Origin: Leucocoprinus leucothites | Lineage: Eukaryota; Basidiomycota; Agaricomycetes; Agaricales; Agaricaceae | DNA length: 64,000 nt | NCBI GenBank assembly: GCA_013368445.1 | Contig: JAACJO010000002.1 | Span: 2,728,001-2,792,000 of the forward strand | Direction of reading: 5' to 3' | Shown here: in pieces, positions 1-12,700 of the stretch | How the letters are laid out: each line of letters begins with the position of its first letter | How positions within the stretch are numbered: position 1 is the stretch's first letter | Made by a program: the position numbers and the translations under genes | The notes under the pieces: model-generated | What the model was told of the DNA's origin: nothing | Seen by the model: the letters and a program-made list of their open reading frames with translations, nothing else | Database searches by the model: none

Positions 1-3000
1 CGAAGATCATTGTTGATACATGGCTGTGAACTCCGATGGCCGGGTTATTGTTGCCACATGAATATAATACATAAGACCCGGGGTGGGGACCTAGTGAGAT
101 AGCGGGCCCAACTGGAGCACAGGTGTCCATCCTCCAGATGTGTGCCACAGGGGCCGACTCTGGTGTACAGATTATAACCAGTAGGAAATTTCCATCTGGG
201 GAGAACGTCAAGAAGGACTGTAAAGAGGGTGCATCAAAGACATCCAGCTCAATCACACGTCGAGGAGGTCCTTCTGTCAAATCCCATGCTCTTAATAGAG
301 CCGGAGCAGTGTTTTTCAGTGAAGCAACGAAATGTGCATCCGGTGACAATGAATATTCGTTGTCTGAGCTTGGGAAATCGAGCAGGATTTGTGAGGCGCC
401 AGTCCTCACATCCCACAACCGGACACGACAGCACAACTCCCAAGTGTCACGGAAGGTTACATTGTATCTTGATCTGGAAACGATAGTATGACCGTCTTTA
501 GAGTAGACAGCAGATACTATCTCCTCTGATGTGTTACTATGGGGGGGAACGGTGCCGGACTGCTCGAGAAACCCTCCAAAACAAAGGTGTTCCTCGCCAC
601 TTTCTACGTCCCAGATCACCACGTCTTGCTTGCCATATGCGGCTACAAGGTGATTCCCATCGGGACTGAAGTCAAGGCTGAATACACTAGATCTATCACC
701 AACAGATCGAATAAGTGGACCTGAGATTAAGATCCCCATTTCGGAGTCCCAGATACATATTTGGCCATCATAGTCCCCGGACGCAAATATCTTCTCATCA
801 GGAGAAAAGGTGAGGGCAGCAATGAGCCTTCCGCGGTGTTCTGAAACAAAAACACACGGTGACCAGTGACTAGGCTTGCCTGTATCGAGTGTGAGGAGTC
901 GAGGGAATCTGAGTAGAAAATGTTTGGCTACCAGCGATTCTTCGGGAGCAAAGGGAAGGGCAGAGAGGTAGATGTGTGGGGCACTCTGTGTAATGGGGAT
1001 GGAGAATGCCGCGACAAATTGGAGGGCATCACGAATAAATTCGGTGAGGTTCACGTCACCCGCCTATAGCAAGAATGTCAGGAGTTTGGTGCGAGCAAGG
1101 GGATAGAGTATGCACCATAATCCAGTCAAGGGCCCCTCGCAAGATCGGCACCGTCCGGTTTGTCTCCTTCAGCAGGCTCATTGCTTCAAGCCAGTATAAC
1201 AGCCTTTCCTTGAATACCTCGCTCACATGAATCACCAAGCGCTCGTCGAATGCAGTGTGACGAAGATGCTCAGCCACGAAACAACATGAATATGAGAGGA
1301 GTGATGAAATACGGTTTGAACCTTTGTCTCAATATCAGGCACATCCGCGTTCTTCAGGCTCGATGTCTCCAGGCCACAGATGTTGAAGCGTAGCTGTTTC
1401 GACATCGTGGTCAAGCATAGCGTAGAGAGCTGGTGTTGCTGTTCCGGCTCCCTGATGGTGAACTCTTCCGGGCATTCCGGGGAGAGTAGGAAATCGACAA
1501 ATGATTGGTGGATGAAGCGGAGGGTAGCGCCCTGGTCAACAACGGACCGCAGGCCGTTACGGATGTGTTCTAACATCGAGCCTGTCACCACAGGGTTGAT
1601 CGCGGTGAATTCAGAGTCGCGGAACGGGCGCTGAGCAAAAATCATTGCACCAACAACACACTTGAATGCCTCCTTATGCTTTCCGCGAAGGTTCTTGAAC
1701 GAGATCCTGAGGACATTCGTGTATAGAGCATACAACGACCCTTCTTCGCCGCCTAATCCAAGCCCAGCATCGATGTCCTCAAGCTGTAATTGGGGCTCGC
1801 CGGCCTCAATAAAGTTTGTAATAGTTGTAGCCCAAATGAAGACGCCTGCAGCACGTTTGGCCAGGCGCTCGGCTGTCTGGTGGGCCCAGTCCACAGGCAA
1901 TTCAGTGTACGCATCCGCAATCTCCCTGAGGCGATCCTCGAGGTACCTGCGGACATCGCTGGAAGCTTCATCGGTGCCGATGGAAACGTGGATGTGGGTG
2001 CTAATAGGTGAAATGCGACGCTTGATGTCGTCTTCTTCCCTGCTGGTAACCACTAGTTTGAAATTCTTGGGGAGTTCCGAGTGCCATTGTCCAAGCGTCC
2101 GCAAAAGAGCTTTGCGGTCGTTCGATCGAGGTCCCTCGAGACCACCACATTCATCGGCAGCATCAATGACGACCACCACAGGCTGATGCAGTTCAACGTC
2201 ACTCGATTCACTTCTGCTTAGGCCAGATAGCGGCTCAACGACGAGACAAGTGAAAAGAGAGCCGATGTTGGGAGTGTTAACGTCGAGGGTTTCATCACTG
2301 ATGCGCTTTAGCAAAGGATGTCGTGCAAACGGGTGTAAGCGAGCGAGATCCCAAGCAACCCGACGCCAGAGAGCCGTAGTGGTGGTGACAGTCGGTTTGG
2401 CACGGTCAAATATGAAATACGACAGTAGTTCACCCTGGTCACGTAGCCGAGATACAATCGTGGATGCCAGAGCGGACTTCCCGACACCAGGAAAGCCTTT
2501 GATCCAGATGATGTTGGTGTCCTCGTTGCCATGAATCCTGGCGTCGATATCTGATAAAATCGTAACCCGTGTGTCTTTCATGCATTCTTTCGCTAAGGGG
2601 ATAAACTCGAGACCCTCAACGAGTGCCTTCTTCAGCTTCTGGCCATCTGGTACAATGACCATAAGCAAAGAAACTCTAGGACAGCCACAGGAGAATGTAC
2701 CTCGAGATTCGGTAAAGGACGGTGTTTCTGTGTCAGAACCCGGAAAGACTTTGATAAACGTTGGATTAATGACATGAAAGTTCCTTGCATACGGGAAGAA
2801 ACCCGACACATTTTCTGACATCACAGGCTTATCTCAGGATGCGCGAGAAGACTTGTGTTTAAATACCACGTACGATTTTCTTTCTGGAGTTCCTGGATAT
2901 CGCTGGCCGGGGTCATTGTAGTGCTCATTACATGAGAATGAGAATATTTGTGGCCCTCCTGCGGCACTGTCTCTAGTCGTAAATATAACGGTTGCCTGAC

Positions 3001-3640
3001 AAAAGGACCTTGAGAGACGCACGGGAAATTTTGGAGATGGAAGCGCTGTTACTACTAGTCTCCCTTGCTTCTTCGGAGGTCTTGGTCGGGTCTTCGACAT
3101 CACTTGGATTCCTACTGCGGGGACTCTTTGTGCCTTGAGGAGCTTGTTCATTGAGCTGAAGATTGCTCGCATTAGCGGAGGAATGGGGTGTATCCTCTGA
3201 TATCAGAGGGGCCTTTCAGTAAATTTCTTGATCACAGATAAAATGCTACGCACGATGTCGATTTCCAGCAAGGTCATGTGTTTGGGTTGTCATCGCCATT
3301 ACCACGCTCTGCGGTACAACTTCAAGAGCGCGAGGAGGATGGCTTATGACTTGCACTATTTTTCCAATTGTGAGAACGGGGTCTGACGGGATGAGGAAGA
3401 GTCGTACTTGAACTCCTGTCAGAGGATGTACTGGCAGTGCCCTTGGAGCGCTTTGCTTTACTACGGAGCCAATCCTTTGCGCTGTAAGTCGGTTAACCTC
3501 CACTCAAAATGAGCGAAACACGTACCATGGTGGTTTATGATGAGGACCGCTGTTAAGCAGACTAGCGCCCACATCATGGGCTGGCCAATATTAGCATACT
3601 TATCAATCACGGTCTATTCCCAAGGTCACGAATCGTGTCA
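1..3640 (-). pseudogene. NACHT-WD40 STAND (NLR-like) paralog U1, 3' part outside window, frameshifted
   Basis: Fungal NLR-like receptor: NACHT ATPase followed by WD40 propellers, expected in the cytosol as a ligand-gated oligomerising switch. The NACHT exon (1116-2646) holds a P-loop GFPGVGKS and a Walker B ending DAADEC. It is 1,531 nt instead of the 1,532 nt seen in undamaged copies. A 1-nt loss near 1308-1313 shifts the frame, and the original frame resumes in the 1056-1277 region. A 52-nt intron (1064-1115, GT..AG with CTGAC) follows, then a WD40 exon open from 1063 to the window edge, with IWDSE and IWDVESG blade ends. The linker exon 2701-2820 is separated by a 54-nt intron (2647-2700). 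Further 5' exons lie up to about 3640, but an extra 5 nt relative to U4 breaks the first one. Its closest relative in the 5' half is U4, including near-identical introns. Confidence 0.85.
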
Positions 3641-4030
3641 TGTTTCCTCTCTGAATAGTATCCTAGCACATTTTTATGACTCGTTTTGTTATTATTGATG
3701 CAACTACGACATCAATATCTCGGAATGAGAGGTCCATATGATATGGATCGGGTGATGTATATGTAAGTTCTCAGTCCAAAGAATCTGGCGCGGGGAAGTG
3801 CTGGGGCTTTGAAGGCTTCTGATAAATAGATAGCGAAGTACAGTTAGTTGCACGTTCGTAGGGCAAAAGAAGAGTAAAAGTTCGAACCAGGGAATCGGTG
3901 CATGATGCAGCTGGTCATCTCGAAGTTCCTCCTCCATGAGGCAGTCATCGTTCCGTACGTGCCCTTGACAGCACCATATCGTATCCACATCCGCGCCCCC
4001 GCTGTAACGGTTTCTGTCCCTCCATAGATA
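3610..4030. repeat. Conserved block upstream of U1 (P1)
   Basis: This stretch recurs directly upstream of U2, U4 and U5 (about 14,820, 36,240 and 46,620), with landmarks such as tagttagttgcacgttcgta and tcatctcgaagttcctcctc. It lies just 5' of the first predicted exon of each NLR copy, so it may hold their promoter, but no defined element was recognised. Its small open frames are not conserved in frame between copies. Confidence 0.5.
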
Positions 4031-4129
4031 TCCATGCCATAACTGCCGCTAACAGATCGCCTGTTTGGAGTACTGCAGCGTGGATGCTTCAGTGCTGTGG
4101 GTGTGTGAAAGAAGAGCCGTAGGACGGTA

Positions 4130-5080
4130 AATGGATACGTTGTCGTATTTCTGCTGTATTTTCACATTACTGTTTGCATGGAGGGGAAGCAACGGAAATA
4201 CGCGCCTGTGTATCGTGTCGCTGGTGACACTATTTTTGAGTGTGCCAATGAGTGGGTCAACAGGACCAACCGCGTTTAAGCTGAGCAAAGAAGCGCATCT
4301 TGAGTTGATTGATCAACTTTATATTTGATGCCACCTTGGCCTCCGCCTTCTTGCTACACAAGGGACGAATCCTCGAGTGTAATGCTCTCCAACGATCCAA
4401 CGACTGCCGCTGCAAGCAGAACGGCTACGACCTCTTCTATGGACAAAGCCCTTGAAGGGATGAATGACCACCAAGTCTATGCTGCCGCTAGCAAAAGGAC
4501 CATGTTGGAGCGTGGTATTCACTAGTGAATGCAGTCTTATTTCTATAACCACTATCGGACTGACGGGGTGTGCCATCGCTACTGGGACGAGCACGCGCTA
4601 GATATCGAGAGGCCAATAAAACTGGAGTCGCGCATACAATGGTAGAACCGTCTGCGATAGTGGGAGCATGAACACTAGGGGGATGGGTAAGTAACATACT
4701 GTGCCCTCATCGTGCACCTTTCTAATTAATAATTCCATGCAGCCTTCGAGGATGCAATTGCTATTGGCCCCATATTCACAGGAGAGAGTGCGGCTCACCT
4801 CACGTTTGAAACCTATCGAACAAGTCAAGCTTTGACGTTATTCGGCGGCTCCAAGAAAACACACAAGCCTGCAACAGTCGTGAAGAATGATGCTCGATGC
4901 TTGGCACTGCTTGCTAACCTCGAGCTATTCCCTCTGTCACATCAGCTCTTTAATGATTCATCTCGGTTTTGGACATCTCACTTCGCATCGGGAAAAGTTT
5001 GTGTACCTCCTCTGAGTAGCCCGACAATGCTAGAACACGGCACTACCCCCTGTACATAAGGCCACACCACCAAGCCGGGT
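4130..5080 (+). repeat. Spacer element C, copy 1 (decayed coding look)
   Basis: First copy of a plus-strand element found once per spacer. Conserved landmarks are ttggcctccgccttcttgct followed by acgaatcctcg, then a block ending near a gggatgggtaagt splice-donor-like site at about 4680, a short pyrimidine-rich intron-like gap, and a segment beginning at an acceptor-like cag at about 4742. One frame across the gap reads like a membrane-proximal peptide (NMNTRGMG before the donor, FEDAIAIG after it). Stops interrupt every frame in at least some copies. I cannot name the protein. Confidence 0.5.
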
Positions 5081-5711
5081 CCTCATCCGAACAAACGAAA
5101 CATTCCCTGGCCAAAATCCAATCACATTCGTCTTCACGAGGTCACTATCCTGCGATAAAACGCTGCTGCACCCAGCGAGGCTCACCAATGTCATGAAGAT
5201 TCGCCCATTCCGGGTCGTTGCTTTAGTTAATGTCTACCTGATGCCGCCTACCGCTCGACAATTCCTTTCACCTCACCAACCGCCCGCTATACCGTCGACA
5301 AGGAGCGACATTGTCCCGCCCCAAACTTTCAGCCTCACTGTCACCAACAATCATCGCCAACATCGCTCCTCCAGTAATCGGACCCCCTCCCGCTATCATA
5401 GCAGCACTGCGAGCGTCGACGTCTGCGCTGGTCAGCCGCACCTTTGTACAGCACCATCTCCACCTGCACATTGAAAATACTGCTGCGATGGAGGAGTGCT
5501 GCGAGCGTTTACAGTGGGAGGTATAGCCGCTTGGCTGGATCCAATGGCTGAAGAGGGTATATCACGGGTACGAGGCGCGATTCTTGAATGCCTGTACTAT
5601 GGGTAATCGACGAGGATTCTGCTTGTAAACATTAATCGGGATAGAGAGTGTGTTTCAGCGATTCTTGGATAACGGTTACTGGTTGAAATTGACAATAAAC
5701 CATGAACCTGT

Positions 5712-6620
5712 TTAATTTCTTTGATCGAGATCTCTGAGCACGATACCCGGGTACCTGCTCCGCTGGTTCAGATCTTGCACAAAGTCAACCGTTTCCTCAA
5801 ACTCCTCGACCTCCATCGGGTTAGCAATCCACTCCTCTTTTTCCTTCTCACCCACACCTCCACCTTCACCACTAGCTGCCATGGCCCGATTTAGAGGATG
5901 AAATCGTCTCTGAGGCACGAACAGGAACCAAGGTTCGCGGAGCTCAAGAGCACGATCCAATACCCATTTAAGAAATTCACCTCTACTCCATCATATGGAG
6001 CGATTCAGGACGACAATGGGGAATTTAATGAAGGTTTGACCTCGTGTTGCATATCCCGATCCATCACCCCTCCTTACGATCCTTGTCTATATCACCACCG
6101 CGTGCACTTCCACCTCTGAACGTGGATCTCCTCCTGTACCACTACCGCCCCCAGTCCCATGGGATAGAATGGAAAAGAGCTCAAGACTTCGCACTGAGGC
6201 TGTCTCGGCGAAACCACAGTCGCTAGCACAGGCTACGGTGGTGGTGTGGGTGCCGGGCTAGAAGGTCGACTCCCAACAAGTGAAGCGAACAGGTTCGGAA
6301 TCCTCGAGTGCGAAGAAGACGCACTTGAAGTAGTAGTAGTTGGTGTGATACTACCTCCACCGATACTCAACATCAACTGTGTACCAGGTCGCGGTGGGAG
6401 TGGTGGCTTTGGCGCTGGAGGCTTTGGTGGGAAAGGAAGAGTAGTTTGAGAGATTGTGATTGCAAACGACGGAAAGTCTGCATGGAGGGATATAGATGTT
6501 GGGAGAGGCACAAGTTTTCGGAGGGTCGAGTTCCGAGTGGTGGCATCTTGAATAGCGCCGAAGAGAGGTGAGGAGGGGTATAGAGTTGAAGAAGGTTATT
6601 GTATCCAGGAGGTCAAACAC
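5712..6620 (-). pseudogene. Relic of a VPS9-like protein: acidic and Pro-rich exon pieces
   Basis: Minus-strand fragments in the U1-U2 spacer. The 6233-6511 piece has the poly-Pro signature APKPPLPPRPGT also present at about 20.1 kb and 52.0 kb. The 5712-5960 piece has an acidic helix (EKEKEEWIANPMEVEEFEET) whose counterpart follows the Pro-rich piece in the other spacers. There is no continuous frame through the pieces. The VPS9 assignment comes from the better-preserved copies at about 18.5-20.9 kb and 50.3-52.6 kb. Confidence 0.45.
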
Positions 6621-7775
6621 AAATTATATGTTGATCGAAGATACAGTTTTTCTGGTGATGTGCGGATGGACGATCGATAAAGGGGGATAGCATTGGACAA
6701 ACGAGTGGACGAAGAAAACACTCTGGTAATTTCGTTTGCCAACATGGTGCCCTTGCGAGCAGTCAGTTCCTTTTCGAGCAGCTGCAATATGGCAACATAG
6801 GCTCTCTCAGAGTCTTGATCGTCCCCGGAGTTAAAACATACCCCTTCAGGTTCTGACCACCAGCTTAATGGTATATGTTTTCGGCAAAGTATCCGTCGAG
6901 TCAATATTCATATGTGTATAATGTGTACAGCCTGCCCACCCCCCCACAAGACGATACCCATGCAAACAAGGAACTCCCCGCACCCCAGCAACACCATCAC
7001 CCTCGCACGAGCGCTTCAACGATCAATATCTGGGTGCAACCAATTCGAAACAAGATGCGTGAGCTCGAACCTAGCAATGCTGGTCATGAATACGACCATG
7101 AGGGAAAAGGGAACATCGCAGATGGCTGTTCCAGTGGGCTCGCATCTCGCACGCTGAATCATACAACCTATCTGCGAACCTTGGCCCCGCTAAGCAAAGC
7201 ACCGACATTCACCAAACTCCCAGCCTTACATACAGAAACAAAGACGTCCTGCCGCCACGCCCCTCTCCTCTCCACGCTGTGCCTTCCTCTCCTCCTCTAT
7301 ACTTGCTTCTTCACTCCCCTTCTTCAAATTTCTCGACATATTCCACCGCCCAGTAAACTCTTTCACTTCTCGTAACCATAATGTTGAACGACTCTCTGTA
7401 CTATGCCAGTGTGTTTCACTGTGCTCGAGCTTGAACTTGTGCAGTATCGGCGCGAATGGTAATGTCAGGGCGAGCTGACTTGGATACCAGTAGCACCCGC
7501 TCCTCTCGCTCGATAATTGATTTCATCGTCGCCATGAGCGCTTTGACAAGAGGAGAATTCTACACGCATACAGCCAATTCGAACAAGATGTGTAGGCCGG
7601 GATTTGGCGATGCTAGATATGAGCATGAGGGGAAAGGGAGTGTTGTAGAGAACTGGCATTTGGTTCTTCCAACGAGTTTGCATTCTTGATTGAAGGGGGA
7701 GAAAGCTGGGTTTTGGATACAGAGGGTAGAGAAATGTAACTAGGAGATGTCGAGGTGCAGCGGGTGCAGGGGAGA
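6621..7775. other. Spacer debris shared with the U3-U4 spacer
   Basis: No intact gene was found. The region matches 26,700-27,250 in the U3-U4 spacer at the nucleotide level, for example around the caattcgaacaagatgtg-type segment at 7575 and its relatives. Short frames exist on both strands (for example 6596-6904 minus and 6875-7375 plus), but none is conserved between the two copies. Probably remnants of a gene lost before the spacer was duplicated. Confidence 0.4.
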
Positions 7776-9037
7776 TCACTTTGGAGTAGTAGTGATGGAG
7801 GCTCGGAACTTGGGACGATTCACAAAGCGAGAGCGGTGATCCGAGGTACGGCACGTTGGTATCGTTGGGTAGCAATGACGAGGTGGGGTGGTAGAAATTT
7901 GACTGGTGTGGGCTCCTCGTCTATCGCTACAGAGGTGGCTGGCCAAGGACCAGCATATCCACCAGGGATAGTGGCCAGACACTGCGAAACAAATGAAATG
8001 ATCTTCAGGTGAAGTTAAGAATGAGCCTGTGCAACCCTGGCGCGTTGGATATGCTAAAATATGTGTGCAGTGGTAGGGAGGGTACCACTCCTCCTGCTTG
8101 CTGTCGCCGTATTTCTCATCACCACTGCCTCGCCTCCCAGGTCTCAAACCAATTGTGGCTAATTGCTGCCAATATTCCTGTCCCTGTGGTTTATTATTAT
8201 TCCTCGACGAAATAGAGGTTCTCAAAGTTGCAATATCCGCAATTGAGAGCAGACCGCTACTATCCATTTCTCGCTCCAACAGCGCAAGCCCTCCGTGCCC
8301 AGGTGTTGCCGTTGTGGGTATTGCAGCCGCACTGCTCACAATTGCATCTACCACCGAAACGACGGCATCGACAGGAAGACGTGCTATCAAGATGATTTTG
8401 TGGTAAGAACGAGCGTAAGGTTCTGGTAGGGAGTCTACGACTCCCGAGATGTCTTCATTCCCTGAGCCGGCTACGGTGTTGGTCAAGGGATTGGGCACCG
8501 AGTTGCGAGTGGTAACATCCTGAATAACGGTGGAGAGAGGAGAGGGGTGTAGAGTTGAAGCGAAATTCTATTGTGTTCCCGTTAAATGATTTCGCGTTAG
8601 AACATCGGACGAACTAGCGGCTAGAGTGATACTGGCCCGTACATCGTCCCACGTAGACCTGAAAATGCGACTATCGGCGTCGGCCTCGACTCGAAGAGGA
8701 AATGCAATATGGTCCTTTAAATGCTCGGGCGTAAGTCTATCTCCCGATGAAAGTGGCTCCATAGGCAACAGCACAATCGCCTAAGATACAATGTTAGCAT
8801 CCACAATCTACTCTTACAATGAAAACGCATACCTTCCCGGTAGTCATCGCAGTCCAGACCTCTGCTCAGCTTCCCCAGTCTCGCTCCCACCCACAAGCCT
8901 CTCCAACAATGCCGATACAACACTCTTCCCTCGCCCGCCGTATACAATCCAGCATTCTGAGCTTCAGCTTTCGCTTTTATCAACTCGAGCTTGCTCGTGG
9001 TATCGCCTCCACAAACACGTCGGTGATGCGGCGGCAA
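7776..9037 (-). pseudogene. Relic of a VPS9-like protein: N-terminal exons next to a C-terminal tail piece
   Basis: Three recognisable blocks lie on the minus strand. Block 8717-9037 (SKLELIKAKAEAQNAGL) and block 8568-8774 (MEPLSSGDRLTPEHL) match the 5' pieces of the relics at 20.3-20.9 kb and 52.2-52.6 kb. Block 8060-8498 contains GVVDSLPEPYARS followed by PGHGGLALLERE, like tail relics at 27.7-28.1 and 29.9-30.3 kb. In fungal VPS9-domain Rab5 exchange factors as I know them, a GVVDS segment and an Arg/Glu-rich tail follow the catalytic domain. The middle of the gene is missing here, so this copy is internally deleted. The domain assignment is from motif recognition only. Confidence 0.5.
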
Positions 9038-9039
9038 CA

Positions 9040-9722
9040 GAGGATGAATGAGCGGTCCAGGCGTTATAGTTGAAGAGGGTGTTTCACAGGTGCGTAGAAT
9101 GCAGGGCTTGTATTTCTGCGTGAAGGTGGCTGAGTGGAGGAAAACCGAGAGCTGAACGCCTGAGGTTCATCCAATTGATGTCGCTAGGGATCTGCGTTCC
9201 ATATCCCGATTCGCCTTCAAGACTGAAATTTGAGAAAGTCGGTGTGAGAGCGGAGCAAAGGAGCGCTCAGAGCAATCTAGTGGTGGTCTGATGTCGAGAC
9301 CAGCAAAAATAAATCCGTCAGCCCATAATAGCCTATAATTATTGAAGCGTCGGCCCCGACCACAACGCTTAAACTTACGGTCCGCTGCTTCATCGGTTGT
9401 TCAATAGCTCTGGTATTTCCTGTTGCTATACTCATATCCAGCAAGCAAATCTATGTGCGGTCGCACTCAACACAGTCTCCCCCATGCAAAACAGTGTTAC
9501 TCGAGCCACTGCTCGAACAGGTATCGACGTTAAGAGTGATAATTTCATACATCTCCTACTGTGCCCGCAAGTCGCAAACACTCAATCCTTTCTCCAACTC
9601 ATGCAAGCACCATCGAGTATTATCCCAATCGCTAATCAGATAGCAACTGCAAATCGTTCCTTTCAACAAAACTAGTGGTACAAAGTAAAAACCCCAAACT
9701 CCATCAGAAATATTCAACGAGC
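9040..9722. other. 3' flank of U2; no gene seen
   Basis: No supported gene. The sequence recurs at about 41,000-41,560 downstream of U5 (for example the stretch with tcggttcttcaatagctctg and its relatives), as expected from the 31.8-kb-offset duplication. Confidence 0.5.
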
Positions 9723-12700
9723 TTATGGTGGCGTCGTATAATCTTTGTCGATGCACTCTTCCCATCCCCTCCTATACTTGAATCGGCTGAAATCCAACTT
9801 GGTCGGTGTCACCCCGACTACAGCAATATTCCTCGGCCACCACAGCCTATCTCTGTGCTCGGCTGGAACCCAAAAGAGCAACGAGTCACTACCCTCCTCC
9901 TTAACCCATCCATCTCGGATGAGAGATAGATCTCCAAAATCCCCAATGCCCCCAACAGGTTTCTGCGCCTTCCCACTATGGAGACCGTGAGTATCCCAAA
10001 GTCTGACTGACGGAGATCCGTAACCTGAATATGCGGATGCTAGTTTATCTCCATCTGGCGACATAGCGATCAAGGATGTTCGCTTCAGATCATATCTGCG
10101 CCAGGGTCCAGCAACCTTTCTCCCAGTGTGAATATCCCAAACCCATATCGCACCATCGCGTGGGGATACAAAACGAATGAGACGGTCATCAGGTGAAAGT
10201 GATAGAAATGTTGGCCGGTTATCAGATGGAGAAACCCATCTCAAAACTTCACCTCCTTCAAAAGGCCCCGCGATCTCTGTCCATGTTTTCGTCTCCCATG
10301 CTCGTAGTTGACACGATAACCCTGTGTGGGTTTTCACTAGTCCAGCTGATGCAAAAAGTTGTCCACTGGGCGAGAATGCTGCCATGTCTGACCACCAGGT
10401 AATCTTTGGCCCTAAAGCGACTGCGTCGAACAGGGCATGAGGGGTGAACTGTTCTTCTATAGAGCTTCGGCGGTGGCAATGAAGGATAGTATCCGCTGTT
10501 GTGTGCTCGTCTACAAGAGCAGTCAAGGTATCGGGAGAAAGTACAAGACTCGGAGCTACCGAGTCGGTATTGCAACGCTTTGGGCGCGGTAGAGTCACTG
10601 TAGTACATGGTTCATCCAGCACGTCATCCCCCCAAATGCGCATCACATATCTCTCCTCTTCGCCCTCCTCCACTGAACTACACAGAACCAATTGATTATT
10701 GCTCGACACAAAGAAGAGGTCGAAGTCGCCTTCTTTGACAGCATCAGTTATGACTAGATGGCGGCGGTTCATTCCGGTGTTTGTGTCCCATATGTTGGCC
10801 ACAGGAAGCTCACTGTGATTCCTATGTGTCGTGAGGGATGCTATGTATCTGCCATCACCAGAGAAGGCAAGCACGTCACCCCTGGTTTGGATAGGGTGAC
10901 TAAGGTTTATAGGTTCGCCAGTAGTCGTGTCCAAAAGCTTGATCTCGTCCTTGTAGCTCACCGCCAATGTCTTACCACAGGGTGAAAACACTGGCACAAC
11001 CCCTCTGTCCAAGAGCTTCGGGAAACTGTCAGTAACTGGATTGATGACAGGTGAGACCTGTGTCTGGCGATGATAAACCCACATCCTGATAGTCCCATCA
11101 CTATATCCCAGCAGAATTTTTCTGCTACTATGTGATGGAGAGCAACACTCTACTCCGGTGGGTTCCTCGCCGTGATAGACTACATCATGTGTAGTAGCAT
11201 CAAATATCTTCGCCGACATTCTTCCATGAACACCAATGGCCAAGTTATCATTACCACATGAATACAATACCCAACGCCCGATGCCAGGACCTAGTGAAAT
11301 GGCGGGCCCAACCGGAGTACAAGTGTCCATCCTCCAGATGCGTGCCATAGACTTCCTCTGGTGTGTAAGTCACAACCAGTAGAAATTTTCCATCAGGGGA
11401 GAACGCCAGGGAGGACCACCAAGACCGTTCACCAATGATATCCTGCTCAATCGCACATCTAGGAAGTCTTTCTGTCAAATCCCATACTCTCAGAACTGCA
11501 GGGTCCTCGCTCAGTGTAGCAAGAAAGTGTGCATTCGGCGACAATAAATAATCATTGTCTGATCTGGGGAGATCGAGTAGGATATGTACCAGGGTGCCGG
11601 TATTCACGTCCCACAACCGGATGCGGCAACAACAATCCCAACGATCATAAGGTAGATCCCCGTATCCTGATCTGGAAACAATCCTATGGCCATCCTTGGT
11701 ATAGACCGCGGATATAATCTCCTCCTCTGTGTCACCGTGGAGGGGAGCAGAGCCAGGCCTCTCCGAAAAGCCTCCAAAACACAGGTGTTCCTTGCCACTT
11801 TCTACATCCCAAATCACCATCCCTTGTTTTCCATGTGCGGATACAAGGTACTTCCCATCGGGACTGAAGTCAAGGCTTTTTGTCCAAAACACACCCCTAA
11901 CAGACAGAATAAGTGGACCTGAGATTAAGATCCCCGTTTCAGAGTCCCAGACACATATTGTTCCATCCAAATCTCTGGATGCAAATATTGTCTCATCCAG
12001 AGAAAAGGCGATGGAAGTAATTTGTCGTTTATGGTACTCTGAAACAAAAACACACGGTGACCAATGACTAGGTTTGCCCGTATCAAGTGCGAGGAGTCGA
12101 GGAAATCCAGGCAGGAAATATTTCGCAACCAACGATGCTTCGGGAGCGAAGGGGAGGGCAGAGAGGTAGATGTGTGGGGCACTTTCCATGATGGGGATGG
12201 TGAACGCCATGACGAATCGGAGGGCATCACGAACAAACTCGGTAAGGACTCCATCCCTCGCCTATGCAAAGAATGTCAGAAGTGCGAAACAAGCAAGCGG
12301 ACAGAGTACGCACGGTGATCCAATCAACGACCACCTTCAGGATCGGCACCACCCGGTGCATCTCCTTCAGTAGGCTCATCGCTTCGAGCCAGTATAGCAG
12401 CTTCTCCTTGAATACTACTCTCACGTCATCCATCAAGCATTCGTTGAATGCAGTGTGATGAAGGTGATCGGCCACAAAACAGCTCGCGTACGAGAGGAGC
12501 GATGGGATCCCGGCCTTGACCTTGGTTTCGATATCAGGCACGTCCGCGTTCTTCAAACTCGATGTTTCCAGGCCGCAGATATTGAATTGTAGCTGCTTTG
12601 ACATGGTGGTCAGGCATAGCATAGAGAGTTGGTGTTGCTGTTCTGGTTCTCTGATGATAAACTCACTTGGGCATCCCGGAGAGAGGAGGAAATCAACAAA

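Noticed and set aside
3530..3600. A hydrophobic leader-like peptide (MMWALVCLTAVLII) at the U1 first exon, suggesting a signal peptide or membrane anchor
   Set aside because: It is out of frame with the linker exons that follow. In U4, where the frame is intact, the same bases encode a polar Ser/Asn-rich start.
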